Of a stretch of 64,000 nucleotides of DNA, positions 8,868 through 17,821 are shown one piece after another. The translations under genes were made by a program, and so were the position numbers. Each line of letters opens with the position of its first letter. Within the stretch, counting starts at the first letter, position 1. The DNA is from Psychrobacter sp. UBA3962. Lineage in GTDB: Bacteria; Pseudomonadota; Gammaproteobacteria; Pseudomonadales; Moraxellaceae. Location of the stretch: contig NZ_DGDC01000003.1 of assembly GCF_002385225.1 (NCBI RefSeq), forward strand, positions 244,499 to 308,498, written 5' to 3'. Below the pieces are notes generated by a model. The model saw only the letters and a program-made list of their open reading frames with translations, was not told where the DNA came from and ran no database searches.

Positions 8868-11144
8868 TTAAGCCATCTTACTTGACTGCTCAGCCTGTTG
8901 CTGCTTGGACCAATTCAGTAAGGTCTGGCGTTGGCGGTTTAGATAGGAGGTAATAATAATATTTTTAAATTGTGACATTTGTTTTGATAGGGCTTGTAGC
9001 ATCAGCTGAACCAATAAATCATCGAACAGCTCATCGACATCAATGATACCGCGCTTATTTAAATTGGACCAAAAAGGAAACCAGCGCTTAGCTAAGGTAT
9101 GCTGCTGATTGGCCGGTAAATTGGCTAGGATGAAATGGGCAGCGGCATTGGTATCTTTGGGTAGATGAGGTGCCAGAGCGTTTATGGTCTCAGTGAGCTG
9201 CACCAAGCTAGGACTGTCAAAATCCTGCCAACTTGGTAGAGGCGGTGGCTGAATAGCTCCTTTAGCGGGAGACTTAATGGCAGAGTCAGAAACTTTGGCT
9301 GTTGGCTTGACAGGCGCCTTAGCAGAAGCTTTATCAGCATCAGTACTATTCTTATTTTTTTGTTTTGGGCGTGGAGGATACAGTTCAATATCTGCCACGC
9401 CAGACTCTTGCCATATGCGTGCGATAGGGTCTTCTTGCATTAAATTTGGTGAAAACAGCAAGCACAGCTCAAGCATGCGGCTGACCGTCATGTCGCTATC
9501 AAAATCTAACAATACATCATGAGCTGAGTTCTTTTGACCTTTTCGGCCCCCCAGTTTTTGATAGATGTCATTGTTAAGCAAGTATTTAAAGCTTGAGCCC
9601 TTGGGCAAGTTATTGGTCAACTGCCTAACTTGAGACATCAGTTTGGCTTTACCTTCAGCCAAGCTTAAATCATATCTCTCACTTAAGTAGGCGAAAATAT
9701 ATTGTGACAAAGGCATGGCATTTTTGATCTGCTCACGCATGGCCTCCACGCCTTGTAAGGCAATATAAGTATCTGGGTCGTGTCCACCAGGCAATGTTAA
9801 AAAGCGCAGCTCTTTGTCATCACTTAGCACGGGTAAAGCAACCTCTAGAGTACGCCATGCGGCTTTTTGACCCGCACTATCCCCATCAAAACATAAAGTT
9901 AGGGTAGGGTTTAATTGCAATAAACGCGAGATTTGGCTTTCATTAATGGCCGTTCCCATAGAAGCAACCGCGCCGTAGATACCTGCTTGATATAGAGCAA
10001 TGACATCCATGTAACCTTCGACCACTAACCAGTCGTTGGCTCTATGTTGCCTAGACTCATAATAGCCATAAAGCACATGCTGCTTATGGAAGATAGGGGA
10101 GTCGCTAGAGTTGATATATTTAGGGTTTACCTCATTGTCTAGGGCACGTCCGGCAAACGCGATTACTCGGCCTTGATTGTCTCGAATGGGGAAAATAACT
10201 CGATCACGCAGCAAATCATAACCCCGTCCTTTTTCAGAATTACGCACCAAGCCCAAAGCTTTAAGACCCTCTATATCTCGAGGGAAAGCTTGCTCTAAAT
10301 GTTGCCAGCCGCTTGGAGCATAGCCCAACTTAAACTCATCGATAATGCTATCGGTTAAACCCCGCTCTTTAAAATAAGCCATGGCCCGTGAGTTATTACG
10401 CAAGTTGTACTGATAAAACTCACTGATACTCATCAATAGGTCATACAGATCCCCTTCTTGACTATCTTGTTGACTGTCTTGAGGCTGGCTGTAGGGAGCA
10501 CCGGAATGATAGTCAGGGGCAGAGCCCATGTCAGGGTCAAAGTGGGCAATGTCTTCAGGATAGAAGCCTGAATTCCAGTCGGCAGGAGGCGCAGAGTTAT
10601 AATAGCTGGCCTCATCGAAGTAGCCGGTACTGTCATCAGAGACAGGGGCCGAGTTAGGGCTATTCGAGCTGCTATTACTTAGATTGTTATTATTATTAGG
10701 CCCATTATTAGTCTGAAAGGTAATGCTACTACCGTTTGAATTACTTGAGCTACTTGTCGTAGAAGGTGCTTTAGGCTGTGCGACTGGCGGCTGAGGTGGT
10801 GGTGGCGCACTTTTCTTGGGCGTTCTTTTATAGCGTAAATTTCTATTGTCTTCTTTGGGTATTTCGATGCCTGTCTGACGTGAAAGCTCTGTTACGGCCT
10901 CCATAAAGGTTTGGTTTTCGTAGTCACGCAAAAAGCTAATGGCATTGCCACCCACACCGCAACCAAAGCAGTTATAGACGTTTTTTTGGGGATTGACATA
11001 AAAAGAGGGGGTTTTTTCACCGTGAAAAGGGCAGTTGCCTTTAAACTCTTTTCCGGCGCGTTTTAAAGTAGTGTGCTTCCCAATAATCCCTACCAGATCG
11101 GCTTGGCTATTTAGTTGATCAAGAATATGGTTAGGGATGCTCAT
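8868..11144 (-). CDS. dnaG: DNA primase with a low-complexity linker
   Basis: Makes RNA primers at the replication fork. Seen: an N-terminal CHC2 zinc-binding domain with Cys38, His41, Cys59 and Cys62; the primase core; TOPRIM with the catalytic Glu in WLVVEGYMD and the Asp pair in CFDGDSAG; and a C-terminal helical domain that should bind DnaB. At 758 residues it is far longer than the 581 of E. coli. The excess is mainly a Pro, Ser, Asn and Gln-rich linker between zinc finger and core (about 106-231) plus a second Lys/Ala/Pro-rich linker before the C-terminal domain. The track's upstream TTG is ignored: the ATG at 11144 begins MSIPNHIL, the usual start of the family. First gene of the dnaG-rpoD pair on this strand. 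Confidence 0.93.
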   Translation of the reverse strand: MSIPNHILDQLNSQADLVGIIGKHTTLKRAGKEFKGNCPFHGEKTPSFYVNPQKNVYNCFGCGVGGNAISFLRDYENQTFMEAVTELSRQTGIEIPKEDNRNLRYKRTPKKSAPPPPQPPVAQPKAPSTTSSSSNSNGSSITFQTNNGPNNNNNLSNSSSNSPNSAPVSDDSTGYFDEASYYNSAPPADWNSGFYPEDIAHFDPDMGSAPDYHSGAPYSQPQDSQQDSQEGDLYDLLMSISEFYQYNLRNNSRAMAYFKERGLTDSIIDEFKLGYAPSGWQHLEQAFPRDIEGLKALGLVRNSEKGRGYDLLRDRVIFPIRDNQGRVIAFAGRALDNEVNPKYINSSDSPIFHKQHVLYGYYESRQHRANDWLVVEGYMDVIALYQAGIYGAVASMGTAINESQISRLLQLNPTLTLCFDGDSAGQKAAWRTLEVALPVLSDDKELRFLTLPGGHDPDTYIALQGVEAMREQIKNAMPLSQYIFAYLSERYDLSLAEGKAKLMSQVRQLTNNLPKGSSFKYLLNNDIYQKLGGRKGQKNSAHDVLLDFDSDMTVSRMLELCLLFSPNLMQEDPIARIWQESGVADIELYPPRPKQKNKNSTDADKASAKAPVKPTAKVSDSAIKSPAKGAIQPPPLPSWQDFDSPSLVQLTETINALAPHLPKDTNAAAHFILANLPANQQHTLAKRWFPFWSNLNKRGIIDVDELFDDLLVQLMLQALSKQMSQFKNIIITSYLNRQRQTLLNWSKQQQAEQSSKMA

Positions 11145-11191
11145 AATTGCGTTTGGCCTTACCAAATAAAAACGGATTCTTTAGACGGATA

Positions 11192-11225
11192 AGCCACTTT
11201 AAAGGGGTTAGCTTATAAAGTGGCT
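11192..11225 (-). other. Hairpin in the leader of dnaG
   Basis: AGCCACTTTA (11192-11201) and TAAAGTGGCT (11216-11225) form a perfect 10-bp stem with a 14-base loop between bamD and dnaG. No T-run follows on either strand, so it is not a standard terminator. It lies 48-81 bases before the dnaG start on the minus strand. Confidence 0.45.
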
Positions 11226-11282
11226 CAAAGGTATTGCTTAAACAATGTAATTTTAGCTAAGTGTTTTTAGCTAAGCAGTTAC

Positions 11283-12452
11283 TTATTCATTGTTGCTGCT
11301 ATCGGGATACATCTCTTTTGGACTAGAAATGCGAGTCTGTGGCTGAGTGCCTGTTGCCTCATCAGGTAAGCCAAGACCTAGGTTAACCCCACGGCGACCG
11401 GTATTGATTGTCGGTAAAGTTTGGTCAGATAAAGTAGCATTGTCTGTAGGCAGCTGTAGTTGAGCCGCTTCATAAATGACTTGCTGCTTAGTTGGCCCCG
11501 TATATTCAGAGTTTTGAGTAGCATTAGAGTCTGTACGCTTGTCTGAGCGACCCAGCTTGCCATAAGTCATTCTGCTTAATAAGCTACCCGCACGATTATT
11601 GCTAATACGTACTTTACCATCAGCAGTTAACCATTCAGGATAGTTGATTTGTAACAAAGTTTTGTATTGCTGTGCCAAATCATTTAGACCTAATTGCTCA
11701 TTGCTATAAGCCAAAATTGCAATGGCTTCGGGAATTTGTTGGCTTTGAGGATAGTATTGGAATACCCATCTTGCACGGTTAGCAGCGGCAACATGAGCTT
11801 CACGTTTAATATACCAGCGTGCTGCTGTTAGCTCACTTTCAGCAAATTGGTTATAAATATAAATCATACGCTGAGCTGCGTCTGGAGCGTAGCTACTATT
11901 TGGGAATTTGGTCAGTAACTCTTGGAAGTTGCTAAAGGCCAAACGATAGTAAGAAGTATCACGATGGGCTTGCTGCAATTTCACCGCATTTAATAAGCTA
12001 CTAGTGCCGGTTTGCATATTGGCTACGCCGCGGACATAGTAGGCATAGTCTACTTGAGGATTGCGAGGATATAGCTTAATAAACTGTTCAGCGCTGGTCA
12101 CTGCTAAGCCATATTCATCCGACTGAAACTGGCTGTACATTAAATCTAATAAAGCTTGTTCGGCATACGGGCCAGTAGGATAAAAAGTACGTAGTTCCGA
12201 TAATTGCTCTGAAGCATAGATATAGCGTCCTTTTTCCATAGACTCTACTGCTTCTTTATAGTACTGAGCATCCGATTTCTCTGCAGAAGCTACTGCGTCA
12301 GTGTCTTTGCCAGTAATATTTTTTAGAGTCTGACAACCAGATAAGCTAAGCATACCGGCAGCTAATAGTGCCAAAGTGAACTTAGTCTTACGAGAAGAAT
12401 GAGATGGATTAGGGGTTAATGCAGTAAATAAAGAAGTTGAAGCACGCTGCAT
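11283..12452 (-). CDS. bamD: Outer-membrane assembly lipoprotein BamD with a long C-terminal tail
   Basis: Essential lipoprotein of the BAM complex that folds beta-barrel proteins into the outer membrane. Seen: a long basic N-region, a hydrophobic signal and the lipobox LSGC with acylation at Cys40, then five TPR-like helical repeats (about 62-275; for example AEQALLDLMYSQF and FPNSSYAPDAAQRMIYIY). At 389 residues it is much longer than the 245 of E. coli; the extra is a Thr, Asn and Gln-rich tail from about residue 300 with no recognisable domain. The start has GGAGAT upstream. It is divergent from rluD-pgeF, the same arrangement as yfiO/rluD/yfiH in E. coli. Confidence 0.93.
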   Translation of the reverse strand: MQRASTSLFTALTPNPSHSSRKTKFTLALLAAGMLSLSGCQTLKNITGKDTDAVASAEKSDAQYYKEAVESMEKGRYIYASEQLSELRTFYPTGPYAEQALLDLMYSQFQSDEYGLAVTSAEQFIKLYPRNPQVDYAYYVRGVANMQTGTSSLLNAVKLQQAHRDTSYYRLAFSNFQELLTKFPNSSYAPDAAQRMIYIYNQFAESELTAARWYIKREAHVAAANRARWVFQYYPQSQQIPEAIAILAYSNEQLGLNDLAQQYKTLLQINYPEWLTADGKVRISNNRAGSLLSRMTYGKLGRSDKRTDSNATQNSEYTGPTKQQVIYEAAQLQLPTDNATLSDQTLPTINTGRRGVNLGLGLPDEATGTQPQTRISSPKEMYPDSSNNE

Positions 12453-12730
12453 GGAAATCTCCGCAGAATATTTTAGTAAAATTTTAGTGGCTCTAGTGTA
12501 GCACGCTACACTAATATTTTGGTATAGGATTGTAGAGTGAATGCTACCTTAATGTTGTTAGCGCTTCAATTTTGACAGTTATGAGGCGTTATTGCGGACA
12601 TAATTAACAGATTTTGGGTACTAAATACACTGTGTTTAGGGGGACAGTTATTACGCTAAAATAAGGAGAATAAGTCAAACCATGCTACACTTAGCTTATT
12701 AATAAAAAACTCAATTTGGTCCAAATAACT

Positions 12731-14002
12731 ATGTCGTTTAATATGTCCTCTAAAACCCTCTCCTCTAATATGTCTTCTGAAGCGTCATCTATACCTTCGG
12801 AAAATAGCCCAAACCTGAGCAACAATCAAGCAGGAGTTGTAGATAATACAGCTCAGAATGAGCCGGATAGTCAGTCAACCCTTGCTAACCATACTATAGA
12901 GGGTAAAGCTATGGAGGATAAAGCCAACTCTATGCCAAGCTCGGCAATTGAAAATTCAGAGTCCTCTCAATTGTCGTCAATAGCAGATTATGAGGCAGAG
13001 ATTGAGCTGGAAGATTTCGATGAAGACGAAGAAGAGAGCAGCGATAATCAAACGTTAGAAGTACATGCTGAGCATATAGTGACTAAAGATGAAGCCGGTC
13101 AGCGTATTGACAAGTTGGCAGCAGAGCTTTTTGCCGATCACTCTCGTGCTCAGCTGCAAGAATGGCTGAAGTCGGGTAACTTGACTATCAATGGCAAAGT
13201 AGAAAAACCGAAATATCGGGTCAAGGTCGGAGATAGCTTGTTGCTACAAGCTAAACTTGAGCAACATGGTAATGATCAGCCAGAAGACATAGCTTTAGAT
13301 ATTGTTTATGAAGATGACAGTGTGTTGGTGGTGAATAAACCGGTGGGTATGGTGGTTCACCCTGGTGCTGGTAATTGGACAGGAACTTTAGTTAATGGAC
13401 TGCTGTTTCATTATCCCAACCAAGCGCATTTGCCGAGAGCTGGCTTGGTACACCGTATTGATAAAAATACGTCAGGATTATTGGTTATTGGTAAAACCAA
13501 AACAGCACAGCTTGAGCTGCAAGAACAGCTAAAAGATAAGAGCGTCTATCGTCATTATCAGTGTATTGTCGCAGGGGATGCAGCAAGTCTAGCCCGCCAG
13601 CGCACAATAGATGCCCCAATAGGTCGCCACCGTACCCAGCGTACGAAGATGACAGTGACCAGTGTGGGCAAGCCTGCTGTGACCCATATCATGACTATTA
13701 CTCCGTTAAATGAAAACTATAGTTTGCTTGATGTGCAATTAGAAACGGGCCGTACCCATCAAATTCGTGTCCATTTAAGTCACATAGGCCATCCTATCAT
13801 TGGCGATGATGTCTATGGCAACCGTCAGCAGCTTAGAGCAGGACTGACCCAAGAGCAGCGTGATGCCATTCAAAACTTCCCCCGTCAAGCGCTACACGCG
13901 TATCAATTAGGGTTTATACATCCAGAGACTGGGGAAGATATCGAAGTCACAGCGCCTTTACCGGATGATATTGTTGAACTGGCAGAAATCTTGAGTGAGT
14001 AG
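12731..14002 (+). CDS. rluD: 23S rRNA pseudouridine synthase RluD
   Basis: Converts uridines 1911, 1915 and 1917 in helix 69 of 23S rRNA to pseudouridine. Seen: an S4 RNA-binding domain (AGQRIDKLAAELFADHSRAQL onward) and the RluA-type catalytic domain with the HRIDKNTSG motif, whose Asp244 is the nucleophile. The C-terminal TGRTHQIRVHL block is also typical. About 115 residues precede the S4 domain, Ser-rich then strongly acidic (DFDEDEEE); E. coli RluD (326 residues) lacks them. The start is uncertain: no ribosome binding site is clear at 12731, while an internal ATG at 12911 has GAGGG seven bases upstream and would remove half of the extension. Followed at once by pgeF. Confidence 0.9.
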   Translation: MSFNMSSKTLSSNMSSEASSIPSENSPNLSNNQAGVVDNTAQNEPDSQSTLANHTIEGKAMEDKANSMPSSAIENSESSQLSSIADYEAEIELEDFDEDEEESSDNQTLEVHAEHIVTKDEAGQRIDKLAAELFADHSRAQLQEWLKSGNLTINGKVEKPKYRVKVGDSLLLQAKLEQHGNDQPEDIALDIVYEDDSVLVVNKPVGMVVHPGAGNWTGTLVNGLLFHYPNQAHLPRAGLVHRIDKNTSGLLVIGKTKTAQLELQEQLKDKSVYRHYQCIVAGDAASLARQRTIDAPIGRHRTQRTKMTVTSVGKPAVTHIMTITPLNENYSLLDVQLETGRTHQIRVHLSHIGHPIIGDDVYGNRQQLRAGLTQEQRDAIQNFPRQALHAYQLGFIHPETGEDIEVTAPLPDDIVELAEILSE

Positions 14003-14007
14003 TGCTT

Positions 14008-14979
14008 ATGACGTCCAATCCCATTACATTAAATATAAGCCATAAAAAGCCGTTTCAAGTGTTGGCTCATACCGATGAGATATTAATCATTCAAACCAAT
14101 GCTGGAGTTGACTTGGCTGCTGCTGACACACAAACAGCGGCTAACAAACAAAAAGGCCAGAACAACAGTTACGGTTGCTTTAATTTAGGTCTGCATGTCA
14201 ATGATGATCCGGCTCAAGTGCTGCATAACAGAGCGCAGCTACTTAGTCTGATTAATGAATATTTGGCTCAGCAAAACAAAGACTCTGGGGTTGAAGCTAT
14301 TTATTGGTTAAGTCAGATTCACAGTAACCAAGTGATTCGTATCGAGGATGAGTACTTAGATAACTTGTCCTTAATCCCACCTGCAGCGGATGCTTTGGTC
14401 ACAGCTAAGCCCAATCAAGCCTTGGCCATTATGACCGCAGATTGTGTGCCCATTGTGATTTATGACCCAAACTCGCAGCAAGTTGCAGCGATTCATGCCG
14501 GCTGGCAGGGGCTGGCCAATGGGGTTGTTTTTGAGACTTATAAAGAGCTTAATAAATTTAAATCGCCAGCTACTAATCCAGCCTCTGAGGATTTGTTAGA
14601 TACTAAACCTATGCAAGCTTGGATAGGCGCCTGTATCACTCAAGCCTGTTATGAAGTGTCTTGTGAGGTAGTGGATAAGCTGCTGCTTGGCTGTGAAAAA
14701 ATGGGCATGAAGGCAGAGGATATTAGGTCTCAAATTGTCGCGGAGCATGAGGAAGCCAATAAAGCTTGGTTAGACTTGCCTAAGCTGGCACAATTACAGC
14801 TCAAGCAATTAGATATCTCAGTTGAGCGACTTACAACTTTGGGATATGAATCAAAAGCTAGTCCTGCTTTGGCTTGTAGCTATCAGGATAGCAAATATTA
14901 CTCTTATCGTAGAAAGACTCATTTAGGCGAGGCCAATACCGGCCGTATGGCGCTATTAATTGTTAAACTTAACAGCTAA
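14008..14979 (+). CDS. pgeF: Laccase-domain purine nucleoside phosphorylase family protein (YfiH/PgeF)
   Basis: Member of the YfiH/YlmD/LACC1 family, once called multicopper polyphenol oxidases and now known to act on purine nucleosides; E. coli PgeF also edits peptidoglycan precursors that carry serine. Seen: the family landmarks SQIHSNQVI, the ADCVPIVIYDP block, and AAIHAGWQGLANGV, which together carry the metal-binding His and Cys residues, followed by a late Cys (ACITQACYEVS). At 323 residues it is longer than E. coli YfiH (243), partly from a Thr/Ala/Gln-rich insert near residues 34-52. The gene begins a few bases after the rluD stop, so the two are co-transcribed; a GTG overlapping that stop is an alternative start. 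Confidence 0.88.
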   Translation: MTSNPITLNISHKKPFQVLAHTDEILIIQTNAGVDLAAADTQTAANKQKGQNNSYGCFNLGLHVNDDPAQVLHNRAQLLSLINEYLAQQNKDSGVEAIYWLSQIHSNQVIRIEDEYLDNLSLIPPAADALVTAKPNQALAIMTADCVPIVIYDPNSQQVAAIHAGWQGLANGVVFETYKELNKFKSPATNPASEDLLDTKPMQAWIGACITQACYEVSCEVVDKLLLGCEKMGMKAEDIRSQIVAEHEEANKAWLDLPKLAQLQLKQLDISVERLTTLGYESKASPALACSYQDSKYYSYRRKTHLGEANTGRMALLIVKLNS

Positions 14980-15121
14980 TCTTTTAGTCTAAGCGGTTAG
15001 TAAAAACAGAACCAGCCATATACTTGAGCCTATTGTGTTGTAGATTGTTGGCTAAATTTGCAAATTGGGTCTAGGTTAGGTTAAATAGGCTCTTTATCTA
15101 ATATTAGGATGTTTACCACTC

Positions 15122-15742
15122 ATGACTGATAAAGCTAGTATTGTAAACTCCAGTCCGCTGGATGAAGGGCTGAAGATGGCTGTTATCTACCATAGTAATT
15201 ATGGACATACCCGTAAAGTTGCCCTGGCTATCGAACAAGGTGCCCGAGACTATGCCCAAGATAAAGTAGAAGTCCGAGCGTTAGACGTAGATGATATGGA
15301 CTGGGAATTTGCCGATGCTGCCCAAATGATGGTCTTCGGTAGCGCAGTTTATATGGGCAGTATTACCGCTGAGTTTAAGACCTTTATGGACAGTACTTCT
15401 AAGCGCTGGTTTCATCGTAAATGGCATGGTAAGTGGGCAGCAGGATTTGCCAACTCGGGCGGGCTAAGTGGAGATAAGTTGGCTGCCCTACAACAGATTT
15501 GTGGCTTTAGCATGCAACATGGTATGAATTGGGCAGGCTTTCCGGTAATGCCTACGGGTCATAGCGAGCAAGACATCAACCGTTTATCAAGTTTTATGGG
15601 CTTAATGACCCAGTCGGGTAACGACTCACCAGAGGTGACCCCAGGGGAGGGAGATATTAATTCAGCCAAGTTATTTGGCGAGCATCTGGCACAAACCTTG
15701 ATTAATCAGCCCCCAAAACTGCAACTGAACAAAGAAGACTAG
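15122..15742 (+). CDS. Flavodoxin-like NAD(P)H:quinone oxidoreductase family protein (WrbA-like)
   Basis: A 206-residue flavodoxin fold. Seen: the FMN phosphate-binding loop HSNYGHTRKVA near residue 23, the second loop VFGSAVYMGSITAEFKTFMD, and the third FMN contact region FANSGGLSGDKLAAL. These resemble WrbA-type proteins, which reduce quinones by two electrons with NAD(P)H. The pattern is not diagnostic enough to choose between WrbA and other flavodoxin-domain proteins, and the WFHRKWHGKWAAGF stretch is not one I can assign. It follows pgeF after a 142-base gap and is probably a separate unit. Cytosolic; no membrane segment. Confidence 0.75.
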   Translation: MTDKASIVNSSPLDEGLKMAVIYHSNYGHTRKVALAIEQGARDYAQDKVEVRALDVDDMDWEFADAAQMMVFGSAVYMGSITAEFKTFMDSTSKRWFHRKWHGKWAAGFANSGGLSGDKLAALQQICGFSMQHGMNWAGFPVMPTGHSEQDINRLSSFMGLMTQSGNDSPEVTPGEGDINSAKLFGEHLAQTLINQPPKLQLNKED

Positions 15743-15749
15743 CCTCTAA

Positions 15750-15962
15750 TTATGGTTTAGAGCTAGAAACCAGCGGTAGTTCTTGGTTGTCAGTAGGAAT
15801 TAAATTTGGATTTGATGGGCTACTGACGATTAAAGGACTAGGAAAATCGGCAGTAACAGGAATGGGGCTTTCTGCCATTTGAATGTTTTGACACCCAGTC
15901 ATAATGACGGTCAAACCCGTTAGCCCTAGTAATAATATAGATTTTTTTAGCAATAAAAACAT
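15750..15962 (-). CDS. Small putative lipoprotein of unknown function
   Basis: A 70-residue frame with two Lys after the start, a hydrophobic stretch and a lipobox-like MTGC at residues 21-24. After the Cys, a Pro/Ser-rich tail of about 45 residues has no domain I recognise. The signal is well formed, which favours a real gene, but the ribosome binding site is poor (GATTCTTT) and coding evidence is otherwise thin. It ends 8 bases from the flavodoxin gene, converging on it. It does not carry the LptM-type sequence. Function unknown. Confidence 0.5.
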   Translation of the reverse strand: MFLLLKKSILLLGLTGLTVIMTGCQNIQMAESPIPVTADFPSPLIVSSPSNPNLIPTDNQELPLVSSSKP

Positions 15963-16105
15963 AAAGAATCACTATCATAGATTATTGAAAAGTGTTGTAG
16001 CATCAAAAATATTTTAATTCTGCAACCATTGAACATAGTAAGCGTTAAGTAAGACAGAGTGCAATGGCTTTCTCCTAGTCTGATTAAATAAAAGTCTGAT
16101 TAAAT

Positions 16106-16138
16106 AAAAAAATCTCAGTTCAAAACTGAGATTTTTTT
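16106..16138. terminator. Terminator after tolB
   Basis: Fifteen-base arms at 16106-16120 and 16124-16138 (core ATCTCAGTT / AACTGAGAT) with a 3-base loop and A- and T-runs at both ends. On the minus strand it ends tolB. Confidence 0.85.
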
Positions 16139-16181
16139 TGCTTAACTGAAAACGAGTATAACTAAAAAAGGGAAATACTAG

Positions 16182-17513
16182 CTATTTGGCGCTAGGGACC
16201 CAAGTTGGAGATTTGGCAATCCCCTCAGTAGGTAGAGTAATTACTTTGCCGCCTTCTACATAACGGATAACCAAGTTACCTTTTTTGGCCCCTTGAGAAT
16301 ACACCACACGCTCCCCACTCGGTGAGAATCTAGGCGCTTCATCTAAGCCAGTAGCCCCAAAGTTGGCAATAATAGAACCATTATTGCTCATGATGGCTGC
16401 ACTGCGTCCACTTAAGAAGCCAATTTTTGTGCCATCAGGACTGTAACTGGGGTTGGTAGCATAGCCGCCTCGTGAGATTCGTACTGGTGAGCCGGAGAAG
16501 TTATAGCGATAAATGCTCGGGCGGTTAGGGCTGGCGTGATCCGAAGCATAAACGAAGCTGCCATTAGGTGCATAGCTTGGCGTGACCTGCTCATAAGGGC
16601 CAGACATCACCAACTCTGGTTTACCGCCATTGCTATTAACGCGATAAATGTCTGCATCCCCATTCACTGTGCTCGAGAATAAAATCTTTGAGCCATCGGA
16701 GGAGAAGCTAGGGTTTAAGCTGCTGCCTTTCATGTCAACTAAGCGAGTCAGTTGGCTGTTCTGAAGATTATACTTCCATAAGTGAGCACTGTTGTTTTTT
16801 AACTGCACAGAGTAGGCAACTGAACGACCATCAGGAGACACAGCGGGGCTATAAATAGTAGCATCAGTGACGCGGGTTAGAACACGTTTGTTACTGCCGT
16901 CAGCATCTATTAATACCAAAGCAGAAGTTTTTGATTTACCGCTGCCTTGTTCTTCTACATAGATGATTCGAGCATTTAGGTCTAACTTCTTACCGGTAAT
17001 TAGCTCATAAATAAGGCTTGAAGCTTTGTGAGCAGCTGTCTTACTGTCAGCTGCTGTGACTGTCTGAGTGCCTTTGATAATTCTACCTTTGGCCACTTCA
17101 ATAACTTCAAAAGTAATGGTGGTATTCCCAGCCACACTTTTGCTGCTACCAATCACCATATAAGGAATGCCCAGTTGCTGCCAAGCCGGTAGTGTTGCCG
17201 CTAAATCATCGCGAGTGTGGGGTTGACCAATTAAGCCTTCGCTGGTCACTTTTAAAGGAGTGGCCTGTAAATCTTTTTGGATAATTTGAGAGGTATTGCT
17301 ATCACCAGCAAAAGGGACGAAGGCCACTTGGTTTTGATTGACTTCTCCTTTTTTGGAGATGGTAACCTCTAAGTCGTAGTCTTCTTCTGCGTGTGCGGTT
17401 ACGCCGCCTAACAGGCCTAGTGATGCCAAGAGGGCACAAGACAAGCTGGTAGTTAAGTGTTTTTGAGAGCGAGGGGTTAGGGTCTCAGCATTTATCATTT
17501 TATTTTTTTTCAT
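16182..17513 (-). CDS. tolB: Tol-Pal system periplasmic beta-propeller protein TolB
   Basis: Periplasmic component of the Tol-Pal machine that keeps the outer membrane tethered during division. Seen: a signal peptide (cleavage near AHAEEDY), an N-terminal alpha/beta domain (about 50-185), and a C-terminal six-bladed propeller with repeated SPDGxxxAYS-type blades (AVSPDGRSVAYSV, SFSSDGSKILFSS, SYAPNGSFVYASD, SYSPDGTKIGFLS, RFSPSGERVVYSQ). Length 443 is usual. It follows tolA after 308 bases, an unusually wide gap, and no pal gene comes after it: a strong terminator ends the cluster. The start used gives a basic N-region of about 20 residues; an ATG five codons later is possible. Confidence 0.93.
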   Translation of the reverse strand: MKKNKMINAETLTPRSQKHLTTSLSCALLASLGLLGGVTAHAEEDYDLEVTISKKGEVNQNQVAFVPFAGDSNTSQIIQKDLQATPLKVTSEGLIGQPHTRDDLAATLPAWQQLGIPYMVIGSSKSVAGNTTITFEVIEVAKGRIIKGTQTVTAADSKTAAHKASSLIYELITGKKLDLNARIIYVEEQGSGKSKTSALVLIDADGSNKRVLTRVTDATIYSPAVSPDGRSVAYSVQLKNNSAHLWKYNLQNSQLTRLVDMKGSSLNPSFSSDGSKILFSSTVNGDADIYRVNSNGGKPELVMSGPYEQVTPSYAPNGSFVYASDHASPNRPSIYRYNFSGSPVRISRGGYATNPSYSPDGTKIGFLSGRSAAIMSNNGSIIANFGATGLDEAPRFSPSGERVVYSQGAKKGNLVIRYVEGGKVITLPTEGIAKSPTWVPSAK

Positions 17514-17821
17514 GGAGTTATAAAGCCTATCTTAAAATTTGAATAAGAGGAGCATATAAAGGACAGAGCAAGAAGTAAAGCTAAAAACAGTAACTTACAA
17601 CCTCCGCCTGCGTCAACCAATCCACATACTAAGGATATATTATAAGTCCTTAATATTACCCGCTTTAGCAAAGTAGAGTATCAAGAAATTCGACTTGGCA
17701 AGATAAGCAGTTAAAGACAATCTGATTGAGGATAAATCTTTTAAGGGTTAAATGTTAAATATTAAAAGTTAAAGCTAGGCCTAAACCCTAAGTTGCTATT
17801 TAAGCTATCCATTTAACTGAC
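17514..17821. other. Gap between tolA and tolB
   Basis: Gene-free, AT-rich; no clear hairpin or RNA gene. It may hold an internal promoter for tolB, but I could not pick one with confidence. Confidence 0.4.
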
